64,000 nucleotides of DNA from Fibrobacterota bacterium (GCA_947482115.1 CANKII010000001.1:1-64000), one strand, 5' to 3'. Shown: positions 9,559 to 18,581, counted from the first letter of the stretch. The notes: generated from the sequence alone by a model not told the origin. A program made the numbers and translations.

Positions 9559-10677
9559 ATGCGGGTAAAACGACTTCTTCCCAACGCATCCCTTTTCCGG
9601 GAGGCCGCGAAAATCCTGCCCGGGGCCAGGCTGGATTTGATGCGGTGGTTTTCCAGTCATGCGCGAAATCTTCCGTGGCGCAGGAAAAAAGGTTTGCGCC
9701 GGGACCCGTATGCGGTGTGGGTTGCCGAGATCATGTTGCAGCAAACCCAGGTGGCGACGGTGGTTCCGTATTTTGAAAAATGGATGAAAACATTTCCGGA
9801 TGTTGCCGCGCTGGCCCGCGCATCTGAATCGGAAGTCATGCGAGCGTGGGCGGGGCTCGGATATTATTCGCGGGCGAGGAATCTTCACCGCGCTGCAGGT
9901 CTCATTGCCGAACAGGGAAGCTATCCTGCGACGGCGTTGGCGTGGCAGGCATTGCCTGGGATCGGACCCTATACGGCAGGCGCGATTGCTTCCCTGGCAT
10001 TCGATGCCCCCGCTCCCATTCTGGACGGCAATGTCGTGCGTGTCTTCAGCCGGGTGTTCGCTTTGAATTTTCTGCCGGAAAACGGTCGTGAACAGCGCGA
10101 GGCTTACTGGAAACTTTCCGGAATTTGGGCTGCGGGGAAGCATCCGGGAAACGCAAATGAAGGCTTGATGGAATTGGGGGCTGTTGTTTGCAAACCCGCT
10201 GTTCCGCTTTGCGGCGCATGTCCCTTGCAGTCGGCATGTGTCGCACGAAAACGAAACTGGCAGGAGACGCTTCCTCCCGTCAAACAACGGCAGAAGGTTG
10301 AAATCGTAACCGGTGCGGCAATCGTCCTCAAAAACCGGAATCGTGTTTTATTGGAAACACGACCTCAAAATTCCTTTCTGGCGGGACATCAACTCTTTCC
10401 AATGTTTCTGGACAAGAAAGTTCGCGACTGGAGGAAGGCTTTTGCAAAGCGTTTCCCGGAATGTGTGAAAGAACAGGTGGGGTCCGGCACAGTCAAGCAT
10501 TCCATCATGAGCAAACGATATGTTCTGGAGGTTTTCCTTACGACATTTATCGGACGATCCTCCCTTAAAAATACGGGAACTGAATCACCGAAATCGACAT
10601 GGGTTTCACAGGACAGGGTGGATGAGATTCTGACGAACTCCCTCGCCCGGAAAATTTGGAAAGCCGTAAAAGATTAG
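9559..10677 (+). CDS. mutY: A/G-specific adenine DNA glycosylase MutY
   Basis: 372 residues. It removes adenine mispaired with 8-oxoguanine. Visible landmarks are the catalytic Glu57 in WVAEIMLQQTQV, the helix-hairpin-helix LPGIGPYTAG (132-141), the catalytic Asp156 in PILDGNVVRVFSR, and the 4Fe-4S cysteines Cys211, Cys218, Cys221 and Cys227 (spacing C-X6-C-X2-C-X5-C). The C-terminal third (about 240-372) is the NUDIX-like domain that recognises 8-oxoG. The TAG stop overlaps the stop of the convergent lipoprotein gene, leaving no room for a terminator between them. Confidence 0.95.
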   Translation: MRVKRLLPNASLFREAAKILPGARLDLMRWFSSHARNLPWRRKKGLRRDPYAVWVAEIMLQQTQVATVVPYFEKWMKTFPDVAALARASESEVMRAWAGLGYYSRARNLHRAAGLIAEQGSYPATALAWQALPGIGPYTAGAIASLAFDAPAPILDGNVVRVFSRVFALNFLPENGREQREAYWKLSGIWAAGKHPGNANEGLMELGAVVCKPAVPLCGACPLQSACVARKRNWQETLPPVKQRQKVEIVTGAAIVLKNRNRVLLETRPQNSFLAGHQLFPMFLDKKVRDWRKAFAKRFPECVKEQVGSGTVKHSIMSKRYVLEVFLTTFIGRSSLKNTGTESPKSTWVSQDRVDEILTNSLARKIWKAVKD

Positions 10678-13304
10678 GGCGAAGACGAGGAATCCGGCAG
10701 TGGGGGCCTGCGCGGCAGACTGCAGCAACGGAATCCAATGGCGGCATTGGAGTACTGCCGCCGTGCTGAAATGCTGTGCAATTGCGAATAGGCATAAAGA
10801 AAACGGATGGCATAACGGTTGTTCACACGCAAGGCGGACCACGGCGGTCCCGCTTCGCGGTTGAATATTGCACTCAGGCCGGCATCCGAAGTGTCGATCA
10901 TTTCAGTCGCATCCAAAGTGTCCACAACCAAATCACCGTTTTGGGAGTTCACGAAAGTCACGATTGCCAGGGAGCGCGGAGTGAATGATGCGGCAGTGGG
11001 TTTGGCGTTCTTGTAATTGACGTTGAAAGGGAGCGTGTAGGTGACCGGCTGGGCCACGCCATCGACGAAGAACAATATTTGGGTGCTGTCCCTTGCGGGG
11101 GCGACGGATGTGATTTTCAAATTCTTGAGGGAATCCGGAACGGGAAGACAGCGCGGATCTTTGCCGGTGTATGTCAAAACAATCAGCGCTTGTGTCGAAT
11201 CCACACATCCCTTAAATGGCTGTGGCCGGAGTTGTGTGGGATAGTCGCGGTTTGAGCATCGCGCGGAACGCAGCTTGGAGGCTGAGGACAGGTGGGAGTT
11301 GAGGTAATAGCTTCCCCGAAAAACATGCGTGCCGGAATCCGCAGGATCGGTCAACCCCCTGCCGGGATAAAGCGTGTCGCCTGCCTTCGTATAAGCCGTG
11401 GAGGAATAGGGATCCAGAACCCATTCGGCAAAATTGCCCGGCATGTCGAACACGCCTTCCCTTGTGAGGCAGGTTGGATTGCGGAGCGATTGGGATTTGG
11501 CCATGTCGGAATCGCCGGTTGCAATGTTGCAGGTGCTGAAAAGAGTTGCGGGATCATTGGCATTTTCCGATTGAAAGCCGTAAGTCAGCGGGAGGGAGTC
11601 CGCGCCTTCGCAGGCTCTTTCCCATTCCACCTCCGTGCAGAGATGCGTGCTGTCTGCGGGTGAAAGATCACGGCATGCATTTGCGGCATCCTGCCAGGTG
11701 ATGCGATTTTGAAAAATTCCAGAATTGGATCCCAGTTGATGTTCATAGGTTTCAATGCAGTAGGAACCCATGAAACGCTGTTTGGAAGGCGAAAACCCGG
11801 ACGGTTTTTCGTCTCCATCCGCAGTGGATGCCGTATCTCCCAGCATGAATTTTCCGGCAGGGATGGGAACAAAGCCCGTGGGGCAGGTTGCTCCGCTGTC
11901 CGTTCCCTCAAAACTGACAGTGATGGTTGAATCGTCCAAAGAATCCGCCTGTGACAAATGGCCCGTGGAGTCCATGGCTTGCACGAAGATCCGATAGACG
12001 GATCCCGGAGGCAGATAACGCACTGTGTCCACAAAAACAGTGTCGCGGCGATTCTTTGCGGTCATGCTCAGAATGGTGTTGGTGCTTGCAATACCCCCGC
12101 TGGATCCCGAGATCAATTTTCGTGTGACATGATATTCCATGATATTGGCATTTGGGGAATCTGCCGGGACAAGACTTCCGTCGCGTTCCACGAGATCGCG
12201 GCTGGCGGTAAATGCGTAAACGATTTGGTTCTTGCCGCCGCCCAGCAGGGCTCGAAGCATCGGAGCCACGGGTTCCGTGGTGTCTGTTAGAATGATTCTG
12301 TTTACGGCGGACGAGGATGTGTCCGTAATGTTCCCCGCGGCATCCACCGCCCACAAGGTGATGTCCACCGTGTCCCGAGGGGTCAATCCATTCAGGATTA
12401 CACGCAGGCTGTCGCGGGGATCCGAAGCGAGGGTGTTGAACACATGCAAGGAATCGGGCAATGTGAATTTCCAGCCTTTGCCGCCGCGGAAAGTGGTGAA
12501 AGAATCCGCTTGAACGCGGCTTGACCAATCGGCTCCACCGTTTTCATAATGGATGCCCGGAGCGAAATCCCCTGTTCTCACGGCGCTGAGAATCCCTCCG
12601 CGCACAATGCGCACCACGTAGTTCCGGATGACACCGGTATCTGCTTCCGGATCAAAAAAACTGGTGGGATCGAGGGGCCGGTTCCAGCTGATCTCCACGC
12701 TGCGATCATAAGGGGTGTAAACGGGTTGCAGGGGGAATGGCTGGAAATGATCATTGGCCACGATATAGGTGTAACGGGGCTGGCCCGCCGCTCCGTTCCG
12801 GTAGATCGCAATGATGGCGAACACCAGTTGGCCCTTGGCATCAATGCGCCCAGAGGTGTCGAATCCCACGATGCGGCGCTCGCCCTTGACCAGATGTACC
12901 GGATGAAACCCGGCGTTGTCGAACAGGAATGGGAGGCTGTCCAGCAGACCTCCGGAAGCGGGTACGATGGCATTGGCCAGGGTACTGTCGTTGCGAACCT
13001 GGGACCAATTTTTGTCGGAAGCATTGGGAGGATTGGTGTCGAGATAAATGCGGTATTCCACCAAGCCTGCGGTGTCTTCCGGACGTTCCCAGCGGAGCGT
13101 GTATTTCCGTGTGGCCTGACAGCTGTCCACGGACAAGGGTGAAAGTCCGAGGGCACAAAAGGGATGCAACGCCGGAAGCGTGTCCACACGGAAGGTGATG
13201 GGTGAGCGTAAATAATCCCCGTTGTTCGAATTGGGCGTCGTGGGGCATCCCCACAAAAGCAGACAACCCGATCCGAGCAAAGTGAGAAGATGATGACGCT
13301 TCAT
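10674..13304 (-). CDS. Large lipoprotein with FnIII-like and formylglycine-generating-enzyme-like domains
   Basis: 876 residues from ATG 13304, chosen because it gives a lipoprotein signal (MKRHHLLTLLGSGCLLLWGC, acylated Cys about 20). Two fibronectin-type or Ig-like segments (about 40-350, TLRWERPEDTAGLVEYRIYL) and another to about 470 precede an FGE/sulfatase-modifying-factor fold starting near 475 (CPTGFVPIPAGKFMLGD, HLCTEVEWERACEGAD, FDMPGNFAEWVLD, HVFRGSYYLNSH). The closing FGE motif IGFRCC comes only near residue 855, after about 130 extra residues. Similar lipoproteins occur in families in Fibrobacter. The oxidase cysteines of true FGE are not recognisable, so it is probably a surface binding or structural protein. 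The stop overlaps mutY. Confidence 0.75.
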   Translation of the reverse strand: MKRHHLLTLLGSGCLLLWGCPTTPNSNNGDYLRSPITFRVDTLPALHPFCALGLSPLSVDSCQATRKYTLRWERPEDTAGLVEYRIYLDTNPPNASDKNWSQVRNDSTLANAIVPASGGLLDSLPFLFDNAGFHPVHLVKGERRIVGFDTSGRIDAKGQLVFAIIAIYRNGAAGQPRYTYIVANDHFQPFPLQPVYTPYDRSVEISWNRPLDPTSFFDPEADTGVIRNYVVRIVRGGILSAVRTGDFAPGIHYENGGADWSSRVQADSFTTFRGGKGWKFTLPDSLHVFNTLASDPRDSLRVILNGLTPRDTVDITLWAVDAAGNITDTSSSAVNRIILTDTTEPVAPMLRALLGGGKNQIVYAFTASRDLVERDGSLVPADSPNANIMEYHVTRKLISGSSGGIASTNTILSMTAKNRRDTVFVDTVRYLPPGSVYRIFVQAMDSTGHLSQADSLDDSTITVSFEGTDSGATCPTGFVPIPAGKFMLGDTASTADGDEKPSGFSPSKQRFMGSYCIETYEHQLGSNSGIFQNRITWQDAANACRDLSPADSTHLCTEVEWERACEGADSLPLTYGFQSENANDPATLFSTCNIATGDSDMAKSQSLRNPTCLTREGVFDMPGNFAEWVLDPYSSTAYTKAGDTLYPGRGLTDPADSGTHVFRGSYYLNSHLSSASKLRSARCSNRDYPTQLRPQPFKGCVDSTQALIVLTYTGKDPRCLPVPDSLKNLKITSVAPARDSTQILFFVDGVAQPVTYTLPFNVNYKNAKPTAASFTPRSLAIVTFVNSQNGDLVVDTLDATEMIDTSDAGLSAIFNREAGPPWSALRVNNRYAIRFLYAYSQLHSISARRQYSNAAIGFRCCSLPRRPPLPDSSSSP

Positions 13305-13314
13305 GTCACAAGAC

Positions 13315-13350
13315 CCCAAAAACCAAAACATCCACGCGGTGGCGTGGATG
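13315..13350 (-). terminator. Rho-independent terminator after rpmA
   Basis: CATCCACGC (13329-13337) pairs perfectly with GCGTGGATG (13342-13350) around a 4-base loop. On the minus strand the hairpin is followed by TTTTGGTTTTTGGGG. It lies 66 bases past the rpmA stop and just upstream of the FGE-like lipoprotein gene. Confidence 0.75.
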
Positions 13351-13415
13351 AGCGGCTTAAAACAGGATACGAAAGAGGCGGACTTTCATCCACCGGGAAA
13401 ATGGGGGAAATCCGT

Positions 13416-13679
13416 TCAGGCAACCGTTGCAGGATAAACGCTGACCTTGTTTCCCTGTTTACCCACGGTTTCGAATTTGACCACACCTGGCACAAGCGCA
13501 AAGAGGGTGTGATCACGGCCGATGCCAACGTTGTTTCCCGCGTTCCAGCGCGTGCCGCGCTGGCGGAGTATGATATTTCCGGCAATCACGTTTTCGCCGC
13601 CGAATTTTTTTATCCCGAGATATTTCGGGTTGGAATCACGGTTGTTGCGTGTACTGCCTAAGCCTTTTTTATGCGCCAT
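13416..13679 (-). CDS. rpmA: 50S ribosomal protein bL27
   Basis: 87 residues beginning [22 protein letters not shown], the conserved bL27 N-terminus that reaches towards the peptidyl-transferase centre. [24 protein letters not shown] is the family core. The glycine-rich N-terminus has no cleavable Firmicutes-type extension. It follows rplU by 3 bases in the same transcript; the usual third gene, obgE, is absent, and a terminator follows instead. Confidence 0.97.
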   Translation of the reverse strand: MAHKKGLGSTRNNRDSNPKYLGIKKFGGENVIAGNIILRQRGTRWNAGNNVGIGRDHTLFALVPGVVKFETVGKQGNKVSVYPATVA

Positions 13680-13682
13680 GGA

Positions 13683-14132
13683 TCAACCCGCCTTCGCCTG
13701 GGATGCCGCCACCTTTTCGCGGCGTGTCGGTTTCTTGATTTGAAGTTTTTGTTTTTCGAGTGCCTGCGCGCGAACACGAGCCCGCACGATGGTGGCTTCT
13801 TCCACGGAGGATTTTTCAGACCCGCAGGAAATTTCGCGAACCAGCACCTCGGTGAAATCCTGGCGGTGTCCCTTGGTCAGGCGATAGCGTTTGCGACGCT
13901 TGCGTTTGAAGACGATGATCTTGTCGTCGCGATCGTGCTGCAGCACTTCGAGCTGGACGAGGGCGTCGGCAACCTTGGGGGTTCCGACTTTCACCGTGGA
14001 GCCGTTGGAGAAAAGCAGTACGTCCGAAACCGTCAGAACATCTCCGACCGAAGCATCGATTTTGGGGAGCTTGACCCGCTCGCCCGGCACAACCTTGTGC
14101 TGGAATCCACCTTGCGCAATAACCGAATACAT
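13683..14132 (-). CDS. rplU: 50S ribosomal protein bL21 with C-terminal extension
   Basis: 149 residues from ATG 14132 (MYSVIAQGGFQHKVVPGERV), which aligns with the normal bL21 start; an in-frame start 9 bases upstream is less likely. The core with KVGTPKV and KRKRRKRYRLTKGHRQDFT is complete by about residue 103. A further roughly 45 residues, rich in Lys, Arg, Ala and Glu, are predicted to be helical. bL21 binds 23S rRNA. It is the first gene of an rplU-rpmA operon. Confidence 0.96.
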   Translation of the reverse strand: MYSVIAQGGFQHKVVPGERVKLPKIDASVGDVLTVSDVLLFSNGSTVKVGTPKVADALVQLEVLQHDRDDKIIVFKRKRRKRYRLTKGHRQDFTEVLVREISCGSEKSSVEEATIVRARVRAQALEKQKLQIKKPTRREKVAASQAKAG

Positions 14133-14213
14133 GATAAGCACCCTTGGGGTTGAAAAAAGCGGAAGAAAGCTACCAAAACAGAGACAGGATTTAAAGGCGT
14201 TTTAGCTGATTTC

Positions 14214-15242
14214 TCAGTAAATTCCGCCCTCCGAAGAGTCTTTATAGCCCGGATTCAGAAATTTTACAGGATATTTCTCGGCCAGACTCTTGAGAAACTG
14301 GCGCATTTCACCTCCGGCAATCACTGTTTTCTGGTTGACCAGATTCTGGGTGACCTGCAACTTGTAACTGTCGTACTTGCCATCGTATTTCTCGATGAGA
14401 AGTATGAGGTGGTATCCCAGCGGTGTTTTGAATACCTGGGAGAGCTGTCCTACCCGCAGCATTTGGGCTTGTTTGCGGAACTCGGGGTTAAAATCCCTGG
14501 GGTTAAATCGCTGGAGATCTCCCCCCGATTTGCCTTCGGGACCTTCGCTGACTTGCGCCGCTGCGGACATGAAGCGCTGGAGGAGGGCCGGGGTTTTGGC
14601 GCTGTCGCGCATCAGATCGCGTCGAATGGATTCCATCGCGTCTTTCTTTTTATCCGCCAGATCCTTGGAGGTTTTGTCATCCACCAGCAACACGATTTGC
14701 AGGGCGCGCAGCGAATCGTTTACCGGAAAATCTTTTTTGTGGGCCTCCCAAAATTCCTTCATCTCTTTTTCGGAGGGCATTTCCGGCCTCTTAATACGGG
14801 ACGCCAGGACCTTGTCCGCACGGATTTGTTTGGCCAGTTTGACTTTCACCCTGACTTCGTTGTCGCCGGCTTCCTTCAGCATTTTTTTGAAGGTGGCTTC
14901 ATCCGGGAAGCGCTTTTTAAACCCTTGAAGAACGGAATCGACTTCCTTCGGAGTGGCTTCAATGTGTTTGGCTTTTGCTTCCAGCTCCAAAAGTTCCTGG
15001 CCGATGAGATTAGTGGACACGAGTTTTTTGATTTCCTCGCGCCGTTGGGGGGTGATTTCACCATAGGCCGCCTGGGCTTTGGACATCAATTCAACAATGC
15101 TGTCGACTTGGCCGCGCCGGATGGACTTTGTGCCGACCATAATGACCGGATCCCCGGATTTTACCGGTGCCGCTGCCACGTTGGAAGCGCAGAAAAAGCA
15201 CAGTAAGAGGATAAAAGGAGTGAAGTAATGATGACGTGTCAT
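14214..15242 (-). CDS. Periplasmic parvulin-type peptidyl-prolyl isomerase (SurA/PrsA-like)
   Basis: 342 residues with a signal peptide (about 1-25, ending AAAPV). An N-terminal helical chaperone region (about 30-160, with REEIKKLVSTNLIGQELLELEA) is followed by a parvulin rotamase domain (about 170-290) that contains DLQRFNPRDFNPEFRKQA and VFKTPLGYHLILL, close to the family pattern GdLGwf...pf..a and ..t.fGyHii. It probably helps outer-membrane proteins fold. A second, larger parvulin-like lipoprotein is encoded at 19828. It lies upstream of rplU on the same strand with a gap of 81 bases. Confidence 0.85.
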   Translation of the reverse strand: MTRHHYFTPFILLLCFFCASNVAAAPVKSGDPVIMVGTKSIRRGQVDSIVELMSKAQAAYGEITPQRREEIKKLVSTNLIGQELLELEAKAKHIEATPKEVDSVLQGFKKRFPDEATFKKMLKEAGDNEVRVKVKLAKQIRADKVLASRIKRPEMPSEKEMKEFWEAHKKDFPVNDSLRALQIVLLVDDKTSKDLADKKKDAMESIRRDLMRDSAKTPALLQRFMSAAAQVSEGPEGKSGGDLQRFNPRDFNPEFRKQAQMLRVGQLSQVFKTPLGYHLILLIEKYDGKYDSYKLQVTQNLVNQKTVIAGGEMRQFLKSLAEKYPVKFLNPGYKDSSEGGIY

Positions 15243-15310
15243 GAGATTGGCCTGTTCCCGGCTGGTTGAAAAGATTGCCGGAGCCGGGAAAATGTACGAA
15301 GTATAAGGCG

Positions 15311-16288
15311 CTAAAAGAGGGCGTAAAAGGCTTTGCGAAGATCCAAAAGGTGTACTCTAGCGGCAAAGGACACCGTCAATGGCATGTTCTCACCGGCTGC
15401 GGGGGTAAAATCCTCACCATCGAGTTGTACGGGTGTGCCTATTGGGAGAGTCAGGGTGATTTTGCGGGCCCGATACCAGCGCAACTTGCGGCGCATCCAT
15501 CGCGCTACAGCAGGGTTGCTTCGCGATCCTGCGGTGACAAGGATGTACTTCCAGATGGAGGCGAAAACGGCGATTTCCAGAACCCCGTCATCAAACTGCC
15601 CTCCTGGAAAAGGATGTGCCCCGCCCGCATAGGAATTGATATTGGCCGCAAGAAAAGCCCTCCGTCCTTCGAGAGGCAGTTCCACGGATCCTTCCGCAGT
15701 TTCAATTCGAGCCATTGCGCCCTTCGGTAAGCGGTAGCCGAGATTCGACACAAAGGATTTGAGATAAAAGAGTTTGTTTCCGAGTGTGCCACCACGCAAT
15801 TTCCCCTGCTTGCGGGCCTGATCAAAGGAGCGAAGCACCGAGGCGTCCAAACCTGCGCTGATATAGGACACCAAGGTTGCCCGGCCGCCGACATCCCACA
15901 AATCAAAAGGCTGGCTTTGGGCCTTGAGCAATTGTTTCAGACAGGCGATGAGTCCCTTGTCGTTATAGACTCGATACACGCCCAATGCCCGCCCCAAATC
16001 ATTTCCTGTTCCAAGCGGAATGAGACCGATGGCGGTGGTGGGCCGCAGTCGTCGAACGCGATCCAGCACAAGACCTATGGTGCCATCACCACCCACAGCG
16101 ATCAACTTGTCGGAAACCCGGAGCAGGTTGTCCGTTTGTTCATCGAGGCGTTTGGGATCGGTGAATTCCGCGATCCAAGTCGAACGATCCATTCCAAAGC
16201 TGTCGAGGATTTCACCCAACCTGTGGAATACATGTTTTCCCACGCCGCCTCCGGAAATGGGATTGATGAGAAAAGCCAGCTTGTACAA
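15311..16288 (-). CDS. Diacylglycerol kinase-like lipid kinase (DagK/YegS family)
   Basis: 325 residues starting at a TTG codon (TTG-TAC-AAG), the only start that keeps the family N-terminus (LAFLINPISGGG). The catalytic domain shows the nucleotide motif IAVGGDGTIGLVLD and the PLGTGNDLGRALG motif, both diagnostic of the DAGK catalytic fold. The C-terminal half is the beta-sandwich lipid-binding part (LVSYISAGLDASVL, ANINSYAGGAHPFPGG, VQLDGEDF). It would phosphorylate diacylglycerol or a related lipid at the inner membrane. It begins 9 bases after the stop of the SanA/YdcF gene and is probably translationally coupled, which would explain the weak start. Confidence 0.87.
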   Translation of the reverse strand: MYKLAFLINPISGGGVGKHVFHRLGEILDSFGMDRSTWIAEFTDPKRLDEQTDNLLRVSDKLIAVGGDGTIGLVLDRVRRLRPTTAIGLIPLGTGNDLGRALGVYRVYNDKGLIACLKQLLKAQSQPFDLWDVGGRATLVSYISAGLDASVLRSFDQARKQGKLRGGTLGNKLFYLKSFVSNLGYRLPKGAMARIETAEGSVELPLEGRRAFLAANINSYAGGAHPFPGGQFDDGVLEIAVFASIWKYILVTAGSRSNPAVARWMRRKLRWYRARKITLTLPIGTPVQLDGEDFTPAAGENMPLTVSFAARVHLLDLRKAFYALF

Positions 16289-16297
16289 GGGTCGGCC

Positions 16298-16909
16298 TCA
16301 ATTGGCGTGGAAGAACCGGAAGATACGAACCAAAACAAAATCCTTGAAGCGGCTGAACCATTCCCGGCCATGCCATTCCCCGTCCGAATCGGATTCGACG
16401 GCAAACCCGTAGCCTTGCAGTCCGAGGCGTCTGGCGATGTAAAGGGCGCGGGGCAGGTGATAGTCTTGACTGACGATGGCAAGGCTGTGCAGGCCAAACT
16501 TGTTTTTGCAATTCAACAGGGTCAGAAAAGTGCTGCGTCCGTCTTCATCGAGAACCACATTTCGGACCGGAAATCCACGGCTGACGGCATAATCCCGCAT
16601 GGCCTTGGTTTCACTGTATCCTTTGGGAACGGCATACCCGGAGAGCACCAGTTTCATGTCCGGCCGGCCTTGTGTCAGAGCGAGGGCTGCGTCCATGCGT
16701 TGCAAAAGCACCGGTGAAAGTTTTCCGGAGCGATGAACGCTGGCACCCGGTACGACGATCGCCTCCACCGGGGGAACTTTCAGGGCGTCATCAAATGTTT
16801 CTGGCCCGGCTTTGACTTCCATGTAGGTGCTGATGATCCAGTTGGAAACCAGCATGAGCGCCAGAAGCAGGGCGAGGTTTCTGGCGGCTCGCAGGAGGAA
16901 AATTTTCAT
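16298..16909 (-). CDS. SanA/YdcF-family (DUF218) membrane-anchored protein
   Basis: 203 residues with one N-terminal membrane helix (about 5-27) and then a DUF218 domain: AIVVPGASVHRSGKLSPVLL, LVLSGYAVPKGYSETKAMRDY, NVVLDEDGRSTFLTLLNCK and IVSQDYHLPRALYIARRLG. The family (SanA, YdcF, ElyC) acts at the cell envelope and is linked to barrier function and carrier-lipid metabolism; its biochemical reaction is not settled. It lies between the membrane protein at 16922 and the lipid kinase at 15311, all on the minus strand and closely spaced, so one envelope operon is likely. Confidence 0.82.
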   Translation of the reverse strand: MKIFLLRAARNLALLLALMLVSNWIISTYMEVKAGPETFDDALKVPPVEAIVVPGASVHRSGKLSPVLLQRMDAALALTQGRPDMKLVLSGYAVPKGYSETKAMRDYAVSRGFPVRNVVLDEDGRSTFLTLLNCKNKFGLHSLAIVSQDYHLPRALYIARRLGLQGYGFAVESDSDGEWHGREWFSRFKDFVLVRIFRFFHAN

Positions 16910-16921
16910 GGCGAAACGATA

Positions 16922-17413
16922 TCAATTCATGCGCGCGGAAGTTTGCGTCTTAATCCCGCGCCGAACCAGCCAAAAGCCCAGAAGTTCGAGCAGGATGCCC
17001 ACGGCAAGCAAATATCGAAACGGGAAAACAACGGCTTCGCGTACGCTCCAACCTTCATATCGAACGGTTCCCGAATCGGGATCGCCGGGAAGCAATTTGT
17101 TGTCCGGGAACCGGGTTTTGACCGCCCTGCGGATATCCTGCAAAGGAGTGTCCATGTCGAACTCCAGAAATAAACCCGTTTCCTCAAATTGAACGCGCTG
17201 CTTGGATGCCGACTCCTCGCCTTTTTTAAGCAACCTAAACACAGGGACTTCCTGTCCGGCTTTCAGCGGGATGACCATTCGGCGGATGTTGGCGGGAATC
17301 CCGTCGCCGGAAATCCATCCTGTTGAGAAAGGCAGGAACACAAAAGGCAAAAGCACCCCGGTGAGTACGAGTGCGAATCCGGAACGGATGCCAAAAACAG
17401 AACGCTTGGTCAT
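16922..17413 (-). CDS. Conserved hypothetical membrane protein
   Basis: 163 residues from ATG 17413, preferred over a start 12 bases upstream because GAGGG lies at the right distance before it. It has two predicted membrane helices, one near the N-terminus (about 8-28, FALVLTGVLLPFVFL) and one near the C-terminus (about 130-150, YLLAVGILLELLGFWLV), with a periplasmic domain between them. That domain contains KAGQEVPVFRLLKKGEE and GLFLEFDMDTPLQDIRRAVK. I do not recognise a family. It is 12 bases upstream of the SanA/YdcF gene and probably in the same operon. Confidence 0.65.
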   Translation of the reverse strand: MTKRSVFGIRSGFALVLTGVLLPFVFLPFSTGWISGDGIPANIRRMVIPLKAGQEVPVFRLLKKGEESASKQRVQFEETGLFLEFDMDTPLQDIRRAVKTRFPDNKLLPGDPDSGTVRYEGWSVREAVVFPFRYLLAVGILLELLGFWLVRRGIKTQTSARMN

Positions 17414-17429
17414 GTGAACCCTCAATGTT

Positions 17430-17948
17430 TTAAGTGCCCGCGACCTGTGAGAGATAGTTGTTTTTTACGCCGACATATTTTTTTGCCAGTCCGGCAATGC
17501 CGGATTTTTCCTCATCCGTGAGCGGACGAAGCACCCGGGCAGGGTTTCCAAGAATCAACGAACCCGGCGGAAAAATTTTCCCGCGTGAAAGCAAACTGCC
17601 AGCACCAACAATACTGTCTTCGCCCACCACGGCACCGTCCATCAGAATGCTGCCCATGCCCACGAGCACACGATTGTGCACCGTGCAGGCGTGCAGAATG
17701 CAGCGGTGCCCCACACTCACATCCGCGCCGATCAAAGTCGGCATGTCGCTGGCGAGATGAACCACGGTGTGATCCTGAATATTGGTGCGTGCGCCGATTT
17801 CAATGGTGTTGATATCGCCGCGCAGAACGCACTGGAAGAAAATGGAAGAATCTTCCCCGAGTGTCACCCGGCCGATGACATCCGCATCATGCGCGACAAA
17901 AACCCGGGGGCCGAGTGTGGGAAAGAAATCCTGATACCGGAGGAGCAT
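17430..17948 (-). CDS. Gamma-carbonic-anhydrase-like hexapeptide-repeat protein
   Basis: 172 residues forming a left-handed beta-helix (repeats with I/V/L-G-x4 spacing, for example GEDSIVGAGSLL) and a C-terminal helix (DEEKSGIAGLAKKYVGVKNNY). Three histidines sit where gamma-class carbonic anhydrases bind zinc: His64 (VVHLA), His81 and His86 (GHRCILHACTV). Relatives include YrdA, PaaY and CaiE. It would be a cytoplasmic trimer; whether it hydrates CO2 cannot be told from sequence. It lies 21 bases downstream of ndk on the same strand. Confidence 0.88.
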   Translation of the reverse strand: MLLRYQDFFPTLGPRVFVAHDADVIGRVTLGEDSSIFFQCVLRGDINTIEIGARTNIQDHTVVHLASDMPTLIGADVSVGHRCILHACTVHNRVLVGMGSILMDGAVVGEDSIVGAGSLLSRGKIFPPGSLILGNPARVLRPLTDEEKSGIAGLAKKYVGVKNNYLSQVAGT

Positions 17949-17969
17949 TTTTCCGCCCGGATGAAGGGT

Positions 17970-18413
17970 TCAGGAAAGAACGTGTGAAGCGGGGGCGTAA
18001 TCCGCAAGTTCTTCCGCCTTGAACCAATATGCCACTTCACGCGCTGCGCTTGTCACAGAATCGGAGGAATGCACCACGTTTTCACCGATGCTCGGCGCAA
18101 AGTCATAGCGAATCGTTCCGGGCAATGCGTCTTTCGGATTGGTGGCGCCATTCATTTGACGAACCGCTTCCACGGCTTTTTCTCCGCGCAACGCAAGAAG
18201 AACAACGGGACCGGAAGTCATGAAACCCACCAGTTCGCCGAAGAATCCGCGGCCGCTGTGTTCCGCGTAAAAACCCTCGGCTTCTTTGTTGGAAATTTTG
18301 GAGATGCGGATTGCTGCAACGGCCAGCCGGGCTTTTTCGAAGCGTCCCACGATTTCACCGATGAGGCCGCCTTGCACGCCGTTGGGTTTGATGATGACTA
18401 AAGTGGTTTCCAT
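17970..18413 (-). CDS. ndk: Nucleoside-diphosphate kinase
   Basis: 147 residues. It transfers the gamma-phosphate between nucleoside triphosphates and diphosphates through a phospho-histidine. The start METTLVIIKPNGVQGGLIGEI, the NGATNPKDALPGTIRYDF segment and the active-site His115 in NVVHSSDS are all present. Length is normal for the family. It is divergent from tRNA-Gly, so both promoters must lie in the 92-base gap. Confidence 0.97.
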   Translation of the reverse strand: METTLVIIKPNGVQGGLIGEIVGRFEKARLAVAAIRISKISNKEAEGFYAEHSGRGFFGELVGFMTSGPVVLLALRGEKAVEAVRQMNGATNPKDALPGTIRYDFAPSIGENVVHSSDSVTSAAREVAYWFKAEELADYAPASHVLS

Positions 18414-18505
18414 GTTTTATTCCGCCGTCTTCTTGAAAATGGGCTCAACAAAGTAGCTTCTTCGGCTTTTCCGGCAAAGTGTTTGTCGCTATATTAGCCG
18501 TTTCT

Positions 18506-18581
18506 GCGGATTTAGCTCAGTTGGTAGAGCTTCTGCTTCCCATGCAGATGGTCGTCGGTTCGAGTCCGATAATCCGCTCCA
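18506..18581 (+). tRNA. tRNA-Gly (anticodon CCC)
   Basis: 76 bases with the 3' CCA encoded. The acceptor stem GCGGATT pairs with AATCCGC, the anticodon stem TCTGC pairs with GCAGA around TTCCCAT (anticodon CCC), and the T arm is GTCGG-TTCGAGT-CCGAT. A TATATT hexamer at 18490-18495 is well placed as the -10 box. A strong terminator follows at 18613. Confidence 0.95.
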
